A DNA stretch of 64,000 bases from Blastococcus xanthinilyticus (GCF_008124835.1 NZ_VNHW01000006.1:62001-126000); one strand, 5' to 3'; positions 8,515 through 18,848 are shown, counted from the stretch's first letter. Notes: generated from the letters alone by a model not told the origin. Numbers and translations are program-made.

Positions 8515-9432
8515 TCAGTAGCCCAGCCGGTTCAGCTTCTTCGGGTCGTCCTGCCACTCGCCCAGCACGGTGACGTGCAGCTCCAGGTGCACCCGGGCGC
8601 CGAGCAGCGTCTCCATGCCCATCCGCGCCTCGCTGCCGATCGCCTTGATGATCGACCCGCCCTTGCCCAGCAGCATCGGCTTCTGGCTGGGGCGCTCGCA
8701 GTGCAGCAGCGCGTGCACCTCCACCAGCTCGGCGCCGGGGCGCTTCGGGTCGGGGCGCCGGTTCAGCTCCTCCACGGTGACGGCCAGGGAGTGCGGCACC
8801 TCCTGGCGCACCTTCTCCAGCGCCGCCTCGCGGACCAGCTCGGCGATCTGCCGCTCGACGTCCTCGTCGGTGGTCTGCTCCTGCGGGTACAGCGGCGGGC
8901 CCTCGGGCAGCAGCCCCACCAGCAGGTCCTCCAGCAGCTCGACCTGGTCACCCCGGACGGCGCTGACCGGCACCAGCTCGGCGGCCTCGACCAGCTGGCT
9001 GGCGGCGACGAGCTGCTCGGCGACCTGCTTCTTCGCCGCGGCGTCGGTCTTGGTCACGACCACGACAACCGGCGCCTTCACCTCGGCGAGCTGGCGGGCG
9101 ATGAACTTGTCACCGGTGCCCACCGGCTGGTCGGCCGGGATGCAGAACACGATCACGTCGACGTCGGAGAGCGTGTCGCGGACGACGTCGTTGAGCCGCT
9201 TGCCCAGCAGGCTCTTGGGCTTGTGCAGCCCCGGGGTGTCGACGAGGACGATCTGCCCGCCGGCCCGGTGGACGACGCCGCGGATGGCGTGCCGGGTGGT
9301 CTGCGGGCGGTTGCTGACGATGCCGACCTTCTCGCCGACCATCGCGTTGGTCAGCGTGGTCTTCCCGGCGTTGGGGCGGCCCACCAGGGCGACGAAACCG
9401 CTGCGGTGCGGCGTCTGCTCAGGGCTGCTCAC
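8515..9432 (-). CDS. era: GTPase Era
   Basis: Ribosome-associated GTPase for 30S assembly that binds the 3' end of 16S rRNA. 305 residues: G1 GRPNAGKT (18-25), G3 DTPG (65-68), G4 TKTD (127-130), and a C-terminal KH domain containing MLLGKGGSIIKAIGSEAR. Length is normal. It begins 126 bases downstream of a small minus-strand gene and leads the era-recO-uppS-ABM unit. Confidence 0.95.
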   Translation of the reverse strand: MSSPEQTPHRSGFVALVGRPNAGKTTLTNAMVGEKVGIVSNRPQTTRHAIRGVVHRAGGQIVLVDTPGLHKPKSLLGKRLNDVVRDTLSDVDVIVFCIPADQPVGTGDKFIARQLAEVKAPVVVVVTKTDAAAKKQVAEQLVAASQLVEAAELVPVSAVRGDQVELLEDLLVGLLPEGPPLYPQEQTTDEDVERQIAELVREAALEKVRQEVPHSLAVTVEELNRRPDPKRPGAELVEVHALLHCERPSQKPMLLGKGGSIIKAIGSEARMGMETLLGARVHLELHVTVLGEWQDDPKKLNRLGY

Positions 9433-9558
9433 CCGGCCAGTCTCCCACCGGCCGCCGACATCCCGGGCCCCGCTCCCGGAGTGTTCCTCGCGCTCCCGGT
9501 GTCCGGCAGCGCTCCCGGCCCGCGAGGAGGGCCCCCGGAGCGGGCGGGTGGCGGGTCG

Positions 9559-9759
9559 TCAGGACCAGGGCGAGCCCACCCGGTCGCGGCGTGCGGCGGC
9601 GAGCCGGCTGAGCGCACGGACGCCGGCCAGGACGTCGCGGGCCAGCCGCCGGCCGGCCTCGGACCAGGAGCCGGCCGGGTCGCGGGGACGTCGTCCGGGC
9701 CCGCGCCCCAGCGCCCGCAGCGCCAGGACGAGCAGGAGGAGGAACAGCAGCGTCGTCAC
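9559..9759 (-). CDS. Possible small membrane protein
   Basis: 66 codons from GTG: TTLLFLLLLVLALRALG is one membrane helix followed by a basic, Arg-rich tail. A weak GAGG sits just before the start. It lies between era and the divergent gene at 9878. Codon use fits the genome, but I recognise no family and a longer start (9831) is possible. Confidence 0.4.
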   Translation of the reverse strand: MTTLLFLLLLVLALRALGRGPGRRPRDPAGSWSEAGRRLARDVLAGVRALSRLAAARRDRVGSPWS

Positions 9760-9877
9760 GCCTCGACGATCGTCCGCCCGGCGCTCCGCCGACAGTGGCA
9801 GGGCCGACGTCGTCCGCAAGGAACCTGCCACGGCACCCCTCGCGCCCTGGGAGTCCGGTGACCCCGGCTCGGCTGGG

Positions 9878-10477
9878 ATGATCGCCGTCGTGGCAGGACG
9901 ACAGCGGGACGGGTCGCGTCCACCCCGGGCCGCGGTGGACCGCGCGCGCCGGCAGCACGTCGAGCAGGTGTCGCGTCACCGGTTCGTGGCCGGCTGGGGG
10001 CCGAAGCGCTCGGCGACCGTCGTCCCCGCGCCGCTGCGCTACTGGCAGTACCGGCCGGGCGGGCCGCTGGCCGCCGTGCTCGCCCTCACCGTCGTCGCCG
10101 TGTGGCTGGCGCTGTTCGCCTGGACCGGCGGGTGGCCGGCCGCCCGGGGCGAGCTGCCCCTGGCGCTGGCAGCCGGCGCCGCCCTGTACGCGCTGAGCAC
10201 CGGCCGGCTGACCGTCTCCGACTCCGGCATGTCCTTCGACGTCGCCGGCCGGCGGACCGACCCCGCCACCGTCCTGCCCTCGGCCCTGGTGCAGGAGGTC
10301 CGTGCCGGCGGCGCCCCGCCGGAGTGGCCGCGGCCGGCGGACCGCGGCGGCTGGTGGCCGGGGCGCACGCGGGTCGCGGTCCGCTACCGGGCCGAGGACG
10401 GCGCCGCGGCGGTCACCCTGCGGGTGCGCGATCCGGAGGCCTTCGCGGACGCCGTCGGCGTCCCGCTGTCCCGCTAG
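9878..10477 (+). CDS. Membrane protein of unknown function
   Basis: 199 residues (196 if the in-frame GTG at 9890 is used). A basic N-terminus is followed by two adjacent membrane helices (about 62-83 and 90-107) and a cytosolic C-terminal half with WPRPADRGGWWPGRTRVAV. The layout, two helices then a beta-rich tail, is like bacterial PH-domain or DUF3093-type proteins, but I cannot assign it. It is the only plus-strand gene inside the minus-strand phoH-uppS block. Ends in TAG inside a short tandem repeat. Confidence 0.6.
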   Translation: MIAVVAGRQRDGSRPPRAAVDRARRQHVEQVSRHRFVAGWGPKRSATVVPAPLRYWQYRPGGPLAAVLALTVVAVWLALFAWTGGWPAARGELPLALAAGAALYALSTGRLTVSDSGMSFDVAGRRTDPATVLPSALVQEVRAGGAPPEWPRPADRGGWWPGRTRVAVRYRAEDGAAAVTLRVRDPEAFADAVGVPLSR

Positions 10478-10518
10478 ACGCTGCTGTCCGCTAGACGGTG
10501 CTGTCCCGCTAGACGGTG
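10472..10518. repeat. Tandem 17-18 bp repeat spanning two convergent stop codons
   Basis: Three copies (the last partial) of a unit close to CGCTAGACGGTGCTGTCC start at 10472, 10489 and 10507. Copy one contains the TAG stop of the plus-strand gene. Copy three contains the TAG stop, read on the minus strand, of the cytidine deaminase-like gene. This looks like slippage duplication at a convergent gene end. Confidence 0.75.
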
Positions 10519-10841
10519 GCGCGCACGACCCCGTCGGGCCCGGCCAGGTGCACCGGGGCGCCCGCCGTGAGGTCGTGCACGGCGGCCAGCCCCTCCTGCT
10601 CGACCGCGTCGGCGGCGGAGACGACCACCGCGGCCTCCAGACCCTCGACCCCGCTGGAGACGGCGGCGGCGACCGCGGCCTGCAGGGCGGACAGCCGCAG
10701 CGACGGCAGCGCGACGCTCGCCGCGACGTAGGTGCGGCCGTCGGTGTCCCGCACCGCGGCGCCCTCCGGCGCACCGGTGCGGCCACGCGCCGAGCGGGCC
10801 AGGGTCACGAGCTTCGCGTCCTCGGGGTGCAGGTCAGCCAC
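10509..10841 (-). CDS. Cytidine deaminase-like protein lacking the catalytic motifs
   Basis: 110 residues with the cytidine deaminase fold signature in weak form (LVTLARSARGRTGAPEGAAVRD, YVAASVALPSLRLSALQAAVAAAV). The active-site HAE and the zinc-binding PCxxC motifs are absent. Its position between corC and era matches the conserved-hypothetical gene found there in other actinobacteria. It is probably a structural or regulatory derivative, not an enzyme. Six bases separate its start from the corC stop. Confidence 0.8.
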   Translation of the reverse strand: MADLHPEDAKLVTLARSARGRTGAPEGAAVRDTDGRTYVAASVALPSLRLSALQAAVAAAVSSGVEGLEAAVVVSAADAVEQEGLAAVHDLTAGAPVHLAGPDGVVRATV

Positions 10842-10847
10842 GAGGCG

Positions 10848-12206
10848 TCAGCCTTCCACGGAGGCCGGCAGCTCCGCGCGGGTGGCCCCCGACGCCTGCG
10901 GCTCCTCGGTGCTCTCCTCGTCGTCCTCCGACGGCTCGGGCAGCCGGCACACCAGCAGGGTGTCGATCCGGTTGCGCCGTCCGCCGGTGCTCTCGGCGAC
11001 CAGCCGCAGGCCGCCGACCTCGGCCGCCGCGCCCTCGATCGGCACCCGGCCGAGTTCGCGGGCCAGCAGGCCGCCGACGGTCTCGACATCGTCGTCCTCG
11101 GTGAGCTCCACGCCGGGGAACAGCTGGGCGAGGTCCTGGACCGGCAGCCGCGCGATGACCCGCATCGAGCCGTCCTCGAGCTGCTCGACCTCGGGCCGCT
11201 GGAAGCGGTCGTGCTCGTCGGCGATCTCCCCGACGATCTCCTCGAGGATGTCCTCGATGGTCACCAGGCCGGCGAAGCCGCCGTACTCGTCGACCACGAT
11301 CGCGATGTGGATCCGCTGGGCCTGCATGTCGCGCAGCAGCTCGTCGACCGGCTTGGACTCCGGCACGAACGTCGGCGGGCGCATCAGCTCCTCCACCCGC
11401 GGCCCGCGCTGGTCGGCGCCGTGCTGCGAGCGGCGGACCAGGTCCTTGAGGTAGACGACGCCGACCACGTCGTCGACGTTCTCGCCGATGACCGGGATCC
11501 GGCTGAAGCCGCTGCGCAGCGCCAGCGCCAGCGCCTGCCGCACGGTCTTGGTGCGCTCTATCCAGACGACGTCGGTGCGCGGGACCATGACCTCGCGGGC
11601 GATCGTGTCGCCCAGCTCGAACACCGAGTGGATCATGTTCCGCTCGCCTGACTCGACCACGCCGCGCTCCTCGGCCATGTCGACCAGCTCGCGCAGCTCG
11701 ACCTCGGAGGAGAACGGGCCGTCGCGGAAGCCGCGGCCGGGGGTGATGGCGTTGCCGACGAGGATCAGCAGCGTGGCCACCGGGCCCAGCACCCGGCCGA
11801 GCAGCCGCACGACGCCTGCGGTGGCCAGCGCCGTCCCGTAGGCGTGCTGGCGGCCGAGCGTGCGCGGGCCGACGCCGACGAGGACGTAGCTGACGAGGGT
11901 GAGCACACCGGCGGCGGTGAGGAACGTGCGCCAGCCACCACCCCACACGCCGTAGAGCAGGACGGTGACCAGCACCGCCGCGAGCATCTCGCAGAGGATC
12001 CGCAGCAGCAGCAGGAGCGAGACGTGCCGCGCCCGCTCGCCGACGACCTCCTCCAGCGCCGCCGCCCGCTTCACGCCGTCGCGGCGCAGCTCCTCCACCC
12101 GCGCCTTGGACACCCGCTGCAGGGCGGCGTCCATGGCACCGAAGACCCCCGCGAGGAGGACGAGGCAGACGGCGACCACCAGCATCGTGATCGCGGAGCC
12201 GGTCAT
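10848..12206 (-). CDS. Hemolysin-family/CorC transporter-associated protein (CNNM-CBS-CorC)
   Basis: 452 residues. A DUF21/CNNM membrane domain with four hydrophobic segments (about 1-140) is followed by a pair of CBS domains (about 195-320, including [17 protein letters not shown] and [20 protein letters not shown]), and a C-terminal CorC_HlyC domain (about 335-415). Members are linked to Mg2+/Co2+ homeostasis. A Glu/Ser-rich tail follows. The start overlaps the ybeY stop by four bases (ATGA). Order phoH-ybeY-corC is conserved. Confidence 0.92.
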   Translation of the reverse strand: MTGSAITMLVVAVCLVLLAGVFGAMDAALQRVSKARVEELRRDGVKRAAALEEVVGERARHVSLLLLLRILCEMLAAVLVTVLLYGVWGGGWRTFLTAAGVLTLVSYVLVGVGPRTLGRQHAYGTALATAGVVRLLGRVLGPVATLLILVGNAITPGRGFRDGPFSSEVELRELVDMAEERGVVESGERNMIHSVFELGDTIAREVMVPRTDVVWIERTKTVRQALALALRSGFSRIPVIGENVDDVVGVVYLKDLVRRSQHGADQRGPRVEELMRPPTFVPESKPVDELLRDMQAQRIHIAIVVDEYGGFAGLVTIEDILEEIVGEIADEHDRFQRPEVEQLEDGSMRVIARLPVQDLAQLFPGVELTEDDDVETVGGLLARELGRVPIEGAAAEVGGLRLVAESTGGRRNRIDTLLVCRLPEPSEDDEESTEEPQASGATRAELPASVEG

Positions 12207-12730
12207 GAGGGGACGGTCCCCTGACGGGGCGAGCCGGGGTCACGGGTGGTGGCCGGAGCCCCGGTCACGGGTTCGCGCGGCGCGGCCTTCCACGACTCGA
12301 TGAGCCGCGCCTGGAGGTCGAACATCTCCTTCTCCTCGTCGGGCTCCATGTGGTCGTAGCCCAGGAGGTGCAGCACGCCGTGGGTGGCCAGCAGCACCAG
12401 CTCGTCGTCCATCGAGTGGCCGGCGGCGCGGGCCTGCCGGACGGCGACCGCGGGGCACAGCACGATGTCGCCGAGCAGCGCGGGGCCGGGGTCCGGGTCG
12501 TCGGGCCGGCCGGTGTCGAACTCGTCCATGGGGAAGGCGAGGACGTCTGTCGGGCCCTTCTCCCCCATCCAGCGCTCGTGCAGGCTGCTCATGTAGTCGA
12601 CGTCGACGCAGAGCACCGACAGCTCGGCCATCGGGTTGATCTCCATCTCGCCGAGCACGAACCGGCAGATGCCGGAGATCTCGGCCTCGTCCACCGCGAT
12701 CTCGCACTCGTTGGACACCTCGACGGGCAC
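12203..12730 (-). CDS. ybeY: Endoribonuclease YbeY (rRNA maturation factor)
   Basis: Metal-dependent RNase for 16S rRNA 3' processing and ribosome quality control. 175 residues. The zinc motif [11 protein letters not shown] has His117, His121 and His127, and [10 protein letters not shown] is the conserved upstream strand. A proline-rich tail of about 25 residues extends past the usual end. Five bases separate its start from phoH. Confidence 0.94.
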   Translation of the reverse strand: MPVEVSNECEIAVDEAEISGICRFVLGEMEINPMAELSVLCVDVDYMSSLHERWMGEKGPTDVLAFPMDEFDTGRPDDPDPGPALLGDIVLCPAVAVRQARAAGHSMDDELVLLATHGVLHLLGYDHMEPDEEKEMFDLQARLIESWKAAPREPVTGAPATTRDPGSPRQGTVPS

Positions 12731-12735
12731 GGCGG

Positions 12736-13926
<1,191 letters not shown>

Positions 13927-13939
13927 GGTGACCGGCTCG

Positions 13940-13945
13940 ATGCTA
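13940..13945 (-). promoter_or_regulatory. Candidate -10 box of the phoH operon
   Basis: TAGCAT on the minus strand fits TANNNT and lies 13 bases before the phoH GTG, giving a very short leader. No ribosome-binding site is seen. Confidence 0.4.
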
Positions 13946-13985
13946 CCCGCGCCGGCCGACCCGAATCCCGGTTCGCCCCATGGGG

Positions 13986-14810
13986 TCAGCGTCCGGCGTA
14001 CGTCGCCTTCCCCGGCCCCTCGGTCAGGAACGAGGCCACCGCCCCGCGCAGGTCCTCGGTGGCGAACAGCGGCCCGGAGACCTCCGGGACCAGGGCGTCG
14101 GCGGCCCGCGCCCCCTCGCGGACGGCGACGTTCGCCAGCCGCTTGGTCGCCGCGTGCGCCAGCGTGGGGCCGGCCGCCACCCGGCGCGCGTACTCGCGGG
14201 CGGCCTCGGCGAACCCCTCGTCGGGCAGCACCCGGTTCACCACGTTCCACCGCTCCAGGACCGCCGCCGGGTAGCGCTCGCCGGTGAAGACGAGCTCCTT
14301 CGCCCGCGCCACGCCGGCGCGCTCGGCCAGCCGCTGCGGGCCGCCCATCGACGGCGTGAGCCCGACGACGATCTCGACCAGGCCGAAGGACGCCTTCTCC
14401 GCGGCCAGCAGGATGTCGCAGGACAGCGCCAGCTCGAAGGCCGCGGTCAGCGTCAGTCCGTGCGCGGCGAACACGGTCGGCACCGGGAGGTCCTCGATCG
14501 TGTTGGCCACCCGCAGCAGCCGCGCCCACAGCTCGCCGCCCACCCGCGCCGGGTCCGGGCCCTCGGCGACGTCGCGGAAGTAGGTGACGTCCACCCCGCC
14601 GGAGACGACCTTGCCGCGGGCCTCGACCAGCACCGCGCGGGCCCGGTCGGCCCGGGACGGGTCGGTCAGCGCGACCAGCTCGCCGGCCACCGTCTCCATC
14701 GCGTCGAACGTCGCGGCGTCGAAGAGGTTCAGCGGCGGGTTGTCGAGGACGACGACGGCGACGTCCCCGTCGCGCTCGATGCGGAGGGGGGCGCTGCTGC
14801 TCTCGGACAT
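13986..14810 (-). CDS. Enoyl-CoA hydratase/isomerase family protein
   Basis: Crotonase superfamily, 274 residues. The oxyanion-hole regions are SGGVDVTYF (near 70) and AAHGLTLTAAFELALSCDI, where the usual GxxxGGG(C/E) loop is altered to HGLTLTAAFE. The second catalytic acid region is FGLVEIVVGLTPSMGGPQRL. The exact acyl-CoA substrate is unknown. ATG is preferred over a GTG six bases earlier because GAGAGGG stands seven bases before it. Confidence 0.86.
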   Translation of the reverse strand: MSESSSAPLRIERDGDVAVVVLDNPPLNLFDAATFDAMETVAGELVALTDPSRADRARAVLVEARGKVVSGGVDVTYFRDVAEGPDPARVGGELWARLLRVANTIEDLPVPTVFAAHGLTLTAAFELALSCDILLAAEKASFGLVEIVVGLTPSMGGPQRLAERAGVARAKELVFTGERYPAAVLERWNVVNRVLPDEGFAEAAREYARRVAAGPTLAHAATKRLANVAVREGARAADALVPEVSGPLFATEDLRGAVASFLTEGPGKATYAGR

Positions 14811-14886
14811 GGGCACACCCTCTCAGCCCGCCCCTGCCCCCGCTCCCACGGCCACCGGGCCGGGCCGACGGCGCGCGCGGGGCCGG

Positions 14887-15246
14887 TCAGCCGGGCGGCC
14901 AGCCGAGGTCGCGGCCGCCGAGCAGGTGCAGGTGGACGTGGTGCACCGTCTGGCCCGCGGCCGGGCCGGTGTTGGCGACCAGCCGGTACCCCGGCTCGGC
15001 GCCGTCGCCGGCGACCAGGCCCTCCTGGCGGGCGACCGCGTGGGCGGCGGCGACGACCTCGCCCATCAGCGCCGGGTCGGCCTCGGCCAGGGCGCCGGCC
15101 GTCGGGTGGTGCTCCTTGGGGATGACCAGCACGTGGGTCGACGCCTGCGGGTTGATGTCCCGGAAGGCCAGGACGCGCTCGGTGTCGTGGACGACGTCGG
15201 CCGGGATCTCCCCGGCGACCATGCGGCAGAACGGGCAGTCGGGCAC
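14887..15246 (-). CDS. HIT family nucleotide-binding protein
   Basis: Histidine-triad phosphohydrolase or nucleotidyl hydrolase acting on purine nucleotide conjugates. 119 residues starting at GTG: CPFCRMVAGEIPADVVHDTE at the N-terminus with a CxxC, FRDINPQASTHVLVIPKEH in the middle, and the triad HVHLHLLGGRDLGWPPG at the C-terminus. Normal length for HINT-type proteins. A TAAGGT box six bases upstream suggests a leaderless mRNA. Confidence 0.92.
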   Translation of the reverse strand: MPDCPFCRMVAGEIPADVVHDTERVLAFRDINPQASTHVLVIPKEHHPTAGALAEADPALMGEVVAAAHAVARQEGLVAGDGAEPGYRLVANTGPAAGQTVHHVHLHLLGGRDLGWPPG

Positions 15247-15252
15247 GGACCG

Positions 15253-15258
15253 ACCTTA
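15253..15258 (-). promoter_or_regulatory. Candidate -10 box, leaderless HIT gene
   Basis: TAAGGT on the minus strand ends six bases before the GTG at 15246. No Shine-Dalgarno sequence is visible between them. Confidence 0.5.
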
Positions 15259-15325
15259 GGAGGACCCCCGTGCCCCCCACCACTCGCTTCGTTCGCGGCG
15301 GGAGCCCGTTCCGGCGGGTCGCCCG

Positions 15326-16066
15326 TCAGCTCGCGCTGTCGACGCCCAGGTAGGCCTGCACGATGCGCTCGTCGGCCAGCAGCTCGGCGGCCGGGCCGGA
15401 GTGCACCACCTCGCCGCTCTGCAGCACGTACCCGTGGTCGGCGGCGCGCAGGGCCCGGCGGGCGTTCTGCTCCACCAGCACCACCGTGGTGCCCGAGGCG
15501 CGGATCTCCTCGATCACCCGGAAGACCTCGTCGACGATCTTGGGCGCCAGCCCCATCGACGGCTCGTCCATGAGCATCACCTTCGGCGCGGCCACCAGCG
15601 CCCGGGCGATCGCCAGCATCTGCTGCTCGCCTCCGGACAGCGCACCGGCCGGGAGGCCGCGCCGCTCGGCGAGCACCGGGAACCGGTCGTACATGGCCTC
15701 GACCGAGCCGGCGGCCTCGCCGCCGGTCTGCCCGCGCCCGCCGCTGTGCCAGGCGCCCATCTGGAGGTTCTCCTCGATGGTCAGGGTGGCCAGGATCTGC
15801 CGCCCCTCGGGCACCTGCACCAGGCCGCGGCCGACCAGCTTGTGCGCCGGCGTGCGGGTGATGTCCTGGCCCTCGAACGTGATCCGTCCCCCCGCCGGTC
15901 GGAGCATGCCCGAGACGGCGTTGATGACCGAGGACTTGCCCGCCCCGTTGGCGCCGACCAGCGTCACCAGCGAGCCCGGCGCGGCCTGGAAGGAGACCCC
16001 CCGCACGGCCTCGACCCGCCCGTAGCTCACCCGCAGGTCGTCCACGGTGAGGATGGGCTCGCTCAT
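15326..16066 (-). CDS. livF: Branched-chain amino acid ABC transporter ATPase LivF
   Basis: 246 residues, one ABC domain: Walker A GANGAGKS (38-45), signature LSGGEQQ (143-149), Walker B LMDEPS (165-170), and the LivF-type VPEGRQILATLTIEENL around the Q-loop. Energises uptake together with LivG. Start ATG overlaps the livM-livG stop by four bases. Last gene of the liv operon. Confidence 0.92.
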   Translation of the reverse strand: MSEPILTVDDLRVSYGRVEAVRGVSFQAAPGSLVTLVGANGAGKSSVINAVSGMLRPAGGRITFEGQDITRTPAHKLVGRGLVQVPEGRQILATLTIEENLQMGAWHSGGRGQTGGEAAGSVEAMYDRFPVLAERRGLPAGALSGGEQQMLAIARALVAAPKVMLMDEPSMGLAPKIVDEVFRVIEEIRASGTTVVLVEQNARRALRAADHGYVLQSGEVVHSGPAAELLADERIVQAYLGVDSAS

Positions 16067-17889
16067 GTCGGGTTCCTCGGGGTGGTGTCCGGTGTGTCCA
16101 GGGTGCCGGCGGCGCCGGGGGTCAGGTTGGTGACCGCGTCCGGAGGTGCGGCGTCGCGACCGGCCGCGGTGGCCCCCGAGCCGGCCGAGCCGGCGTCGTC
16201 CTCGTCCGACCCCAGGTAGGCCTCGATGACCGCCGGGTCGGCGGCGATCTCCCCCGGGGCGCCGCTGGCGATGACCTCGCCGAAGTTCAGGACGACGACG
16301 CGGGTGCAGGTCTGCAGCACCATCCCGACGTTGTGCTCGATGAACAGGATGGTCAGCCCGTCCCGGGCGAGGGAGGTGATCAGCTCCGACAGCCGCGCGG
16401 CCTCCACGTGGTTCATGCCGGCGGCCGGCTCGTCCAGGATCAGCAGGGACGGGTCCGACGCCAGCGCGCGGGCGATCTCGAGCCGGCGCTGGTCGCCGTA
16501 GGACAGCGCCTCGGCGCGGGCGGCGGCCCGGTCGGCCAGCCCGACCCGGTCGAGGCAGCGGACCGCCTGCCGGAGCGCGGCCCGCTCGTCCCGCCGCGCC
16601 GACGGCAGCCAGAGCAGCCGGCGCAGGAAGGTCGGCCGGCTGACCAGGTGGGCGCCGACCAGGACGTTCTCCAGCGCCGAGAGCCGGTTGAACAGCTTGG
16701 AGTGCTGGAAGGTGCGGCTGACCCCGGCCGCGGCGATCCGGTGCACCGGCGTCCGGCCGATCGTGCTGCCGAGCACCGTCGCGGTGCCCGAGCTGGGCGG
16801 CACCAGGCCGCTGATCATGTTGACCAGCGTGGTCTTGCCGGCACCGTTGGGGCCGATCAGGCCGACGACCTCGCCGGCCCGGATCTCCAGGTCCACGCCG
16901 CGTACGGCGTGCACCCCGCCGTACTCCTTGCCCAGCCCGGAGAGGCTGACCACCGGCTCGCCGGCCGCCGGGTGGTGCCGCCCGGCGAGGCCCCGGCCGG
17001 GACCCTCGCCGGCGTCCGCCCGGGCGTCGTCCGCGGCGCCGGCCGGCAGGCGGGTGCGGCGCCGGATCAGGCTGGCCAGGCCGCCGGGCAGGAAGAGGAT
17101 GACGACGAGCAGCAGCAGGCTGGCGAGGAACGGCCGGATCCAGCCGGCCTCCACGCCGACGGCCCGCTGGATCTCGGGGACGATCGTCTGGAACCCGCTG
17201 CCCAGGATCGGCCCGAGGAACATCGTCGAGCCGCCGACCACCGCGGTGACCAGGCCCTCGACGGCGGCGACGAAGTCGAAGTCGTCCGGCGCGATGAGCC
17301 GGACGTAGTAGGCGTAGAGGACGCCGTAGAGCCCGGCGACCGCGCCGGCGGTGACGAACGCGGCCAGCCGGTGGCGGCCCACGTCGATGCCCATGGCGCG
17401 GGCGGCGAGCTCGTCCTCGCGGATGGCCTCGAGCGCGCGGCCGTACCGGGAGCGGCCCATGCGCCAGAACCAGTACGCGACCAGCCCCAGCGCCAGCCAG
17501 GCCATGCCGACGGTCAGGACGCGCGGCACCCCGAGGCCCTGCGCGCCGCCGGTCCACTCCTGGTTGGTCAGCACCACCCGCACCGCCTCGGCGAAGCCGA
17601 GGGTGGCGATGGCCAGGAAGACCCCGCGCAGGTGCATCGTCGGGAGGCCGAGGACGACGGCGGCGAGCGCGCCGACCGACATGCCGATGGCCACCGCGAT
17701 CAGCAGCGCGGGGACGTCCCCGACGTCGGTGGGGCTCGGCGCCAGGTAGGCCCCGGCGAACGCCGAGAGGGCGGCGAAGCCGGCCTGCCCGAGGCTCAGC
17801 TGGCCGGCGATCAGGACCGCGTAGAAGGAGTAGGCGAAGATCGCCCCGAGGGCGATGAAGGTCAGCGTGGTGGCGTACTCGTCGAGCAT
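16063..17889 (-). CDS. Fused branched-chain amino acid ABC permease LivM and ATPase LivG
   Basis: One uninterrupted 608-residue frame. Residues 1-290 are the LivM-type permease with eight or so membrane helices (YSFYAVLIAGQLSLGQAGF, then RALEAIREDELAARAMGI, the EAA-like loop). A charged linker (about 290-310) leads to a LivG-type ATPase with Walker A GPNGAGKT (about 345-352), LSYGDQRRLEIARAL and ILDEPAAGMNH. No stop or start signal separates the halves, so this is a real fusion, not two genes. It overlaps livH by one base (TGATG) and livF by four. Such fusions occur in actinobacteria. Confidence 0.9.
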   Translation of the reverse strand: MLDEYATTLTFIALGAIFAYSFYAVLIAGQLSLGQAGFAALSAFAGAYLAPSPTDVGDVPALLIAVAIGMSVGALAAVVLGLPTMHLRGVFLAIATLGFAEAVRVVLTNQEWTGGAQGLGVPRVLTVGMAWLALGLVAYWFWRMGRSRYGRALEAIREDELAARAMGIDVGRHRLAAFVTAGAVAGLYGVLYAYYVRLIAPDDFDFVAAVEGLVTAVVGGSTMFLGPILGSGFQTIVPEIQRAVGVEAGWIRPFLASLLLLVVILFLPGGLASLIRRRTRLPAGAADDARADAGEGPGRGLAGRHHPAAGEPVVSLSGLGKEYGGVHAVRGVDLEIRAGEVVGLIGPNGAGKTTLVNMISGLVPPSSGTATVLGSTIGRTPVHRIAAAGVSRTFQHSKLFNRLSALENVLVGAHLVSRPTFLRRLLWLPSARRDERAALRQAVRCLDRVGLADRAAARAEALSYGDQRRLEIARALASDPSLLILDEPAAGMNHVEAARLSELITSLARDGLTILFIEHNVGMVLQTCTRVVVLNFGEVIASGAPGEIAADPAVIEAYLGSDEDDAGSAGSGATAAGRDAAPPDAVTNLTPGAAGTLDTPDTTPRNPT

Positions 17890-18764
17890 CAGACCTCCCG
17901 GACCTTCCGCGCGCCCAGCAGGCCCTGCGGGCGCAGCAGGAGGATGACGAACAGCAGGCCGAAGGCGATGACGTCGATCCACGACGAGCCGATGTACTGG
18001 ACGGCGAAGACCTCGGCGAGGCCCAGCAGCAGGCCGCCGATGAGCGCGCCGGGCAGCGACCCCATGCCGCCGACGATGATCACCGCGAGACCCTTCAGCT
18101 CGATCGCCGCGCCCATGCCGAGCTGCGCGGTGTTGACGTTGATGGCGAAGAGCACGCCGGCGACCGCGCCGAGGGCCGAGGAGATCGCGAAGGTGATCGC
18201 GGTGACCCGGTCGACGTTCACGCCGAGCACCCGCGCCGCCGTCGGGTTCTCCGCCACCGCCCGCATGCCGCGGCCCAGCCGGGTGCGGGTGACCATGTAG
18301 GTCAGGCCGACCATCAGCGCGAGCGAGACCGCCAGGATGACCACCTGGACCAGCGTCACCTGGGCCCCGGCGATCTCGAAGCGGGTGTCGGGGAACGAGC
18401 CGGTCGGGAAGCGGCGGGTGTCGGGGCCGTACCGCCACTGCAAGAGCGCGATGAACATGCCGGCGAGCGCGATCGAGGAGATCAGCCCGGCGAAGTGGGC
18501 GTCGGCCCGGCCCTTCAGCGGCCGGAACGCCAGGCGCTCGATGGCCAGGCCGAGGACGGCGCCGAAGACGAAGACGATCGGCAGCGCCGCCCACAGCGAC
18601 AGCCCGCCCCGCTCCACCAGCTCGATGCCGACGAAGGCCGACGCCGCGAAGACCGCGGGGTGCGCGAGGTTCAGCCGGTCGAGGATGCCGAAGACCAGGG
18701 TGAACCCGATGGCGAACAGCGCGTAGATCGAGCCGATGAAGATGCCGTTGAGGAGCTGCTGCAC
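17889..18764 (-). CDS. livH: Branched-chain amino acid ABC permease LivH
   Basis: 291 residues, about eight membrane helices, inner-membrane channel half paired with the LivM domain. NGIFIGSIYALFAIGFTLVF at the N-terminus, VLGVNVDRVTAITFAISSAL, and MGAAIELKGLAVIIVGGMGS are typical. It starts after a strong hairpin that separates it from livK. Confidence 0.92.
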   Translation of the reverse strand: MQQLLNGIFIGSIYALFAIGFTLVFGILDRLNLAHPAVFAASAFVGIELVERGGLSLWAALPIVFVFGAVLGLAIERLAFRPLKGRADAHFAGLISSIALAGMFIALLQWRYGPDTRRFPTGSFPDTRFEIAGAQVTLVQVVILAVSLALMVGLTYMVTRTRLGRGMRAVAENPTAARVLGVNVDRVTAITFAISSALGAVAGVLFAINVNTAQLGMGAAIELKGLAVIIVGGMGSLPGALIGGLLLGLAEVFAVQYIGSSWIDVIAFGLLFVILLLRPQGLLGARKVREV

Positions 18765-18815
18765 AGCGTTGCCTGTTCTCGTCGTGGGTGCCCGGGCACG
18801 GTAGCCGACACGCGG

Positions 18816-18848
18816 CCGGGGGCCCGGTCGCCAGGACCGGGCCCCCGG
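18816..18848 (-). terminator. Hairpin between livK and livH
   Basis: Perfect 14-base-pair GC stem (18816-18829 with 18835-18848) around a five-base loop, in the 136-base gap between the binding-protein gene and the permease genes. It likely acts as a partial terminator that raises livK expression over the membrane components, as is common in such operons. Confidence 0.75.
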
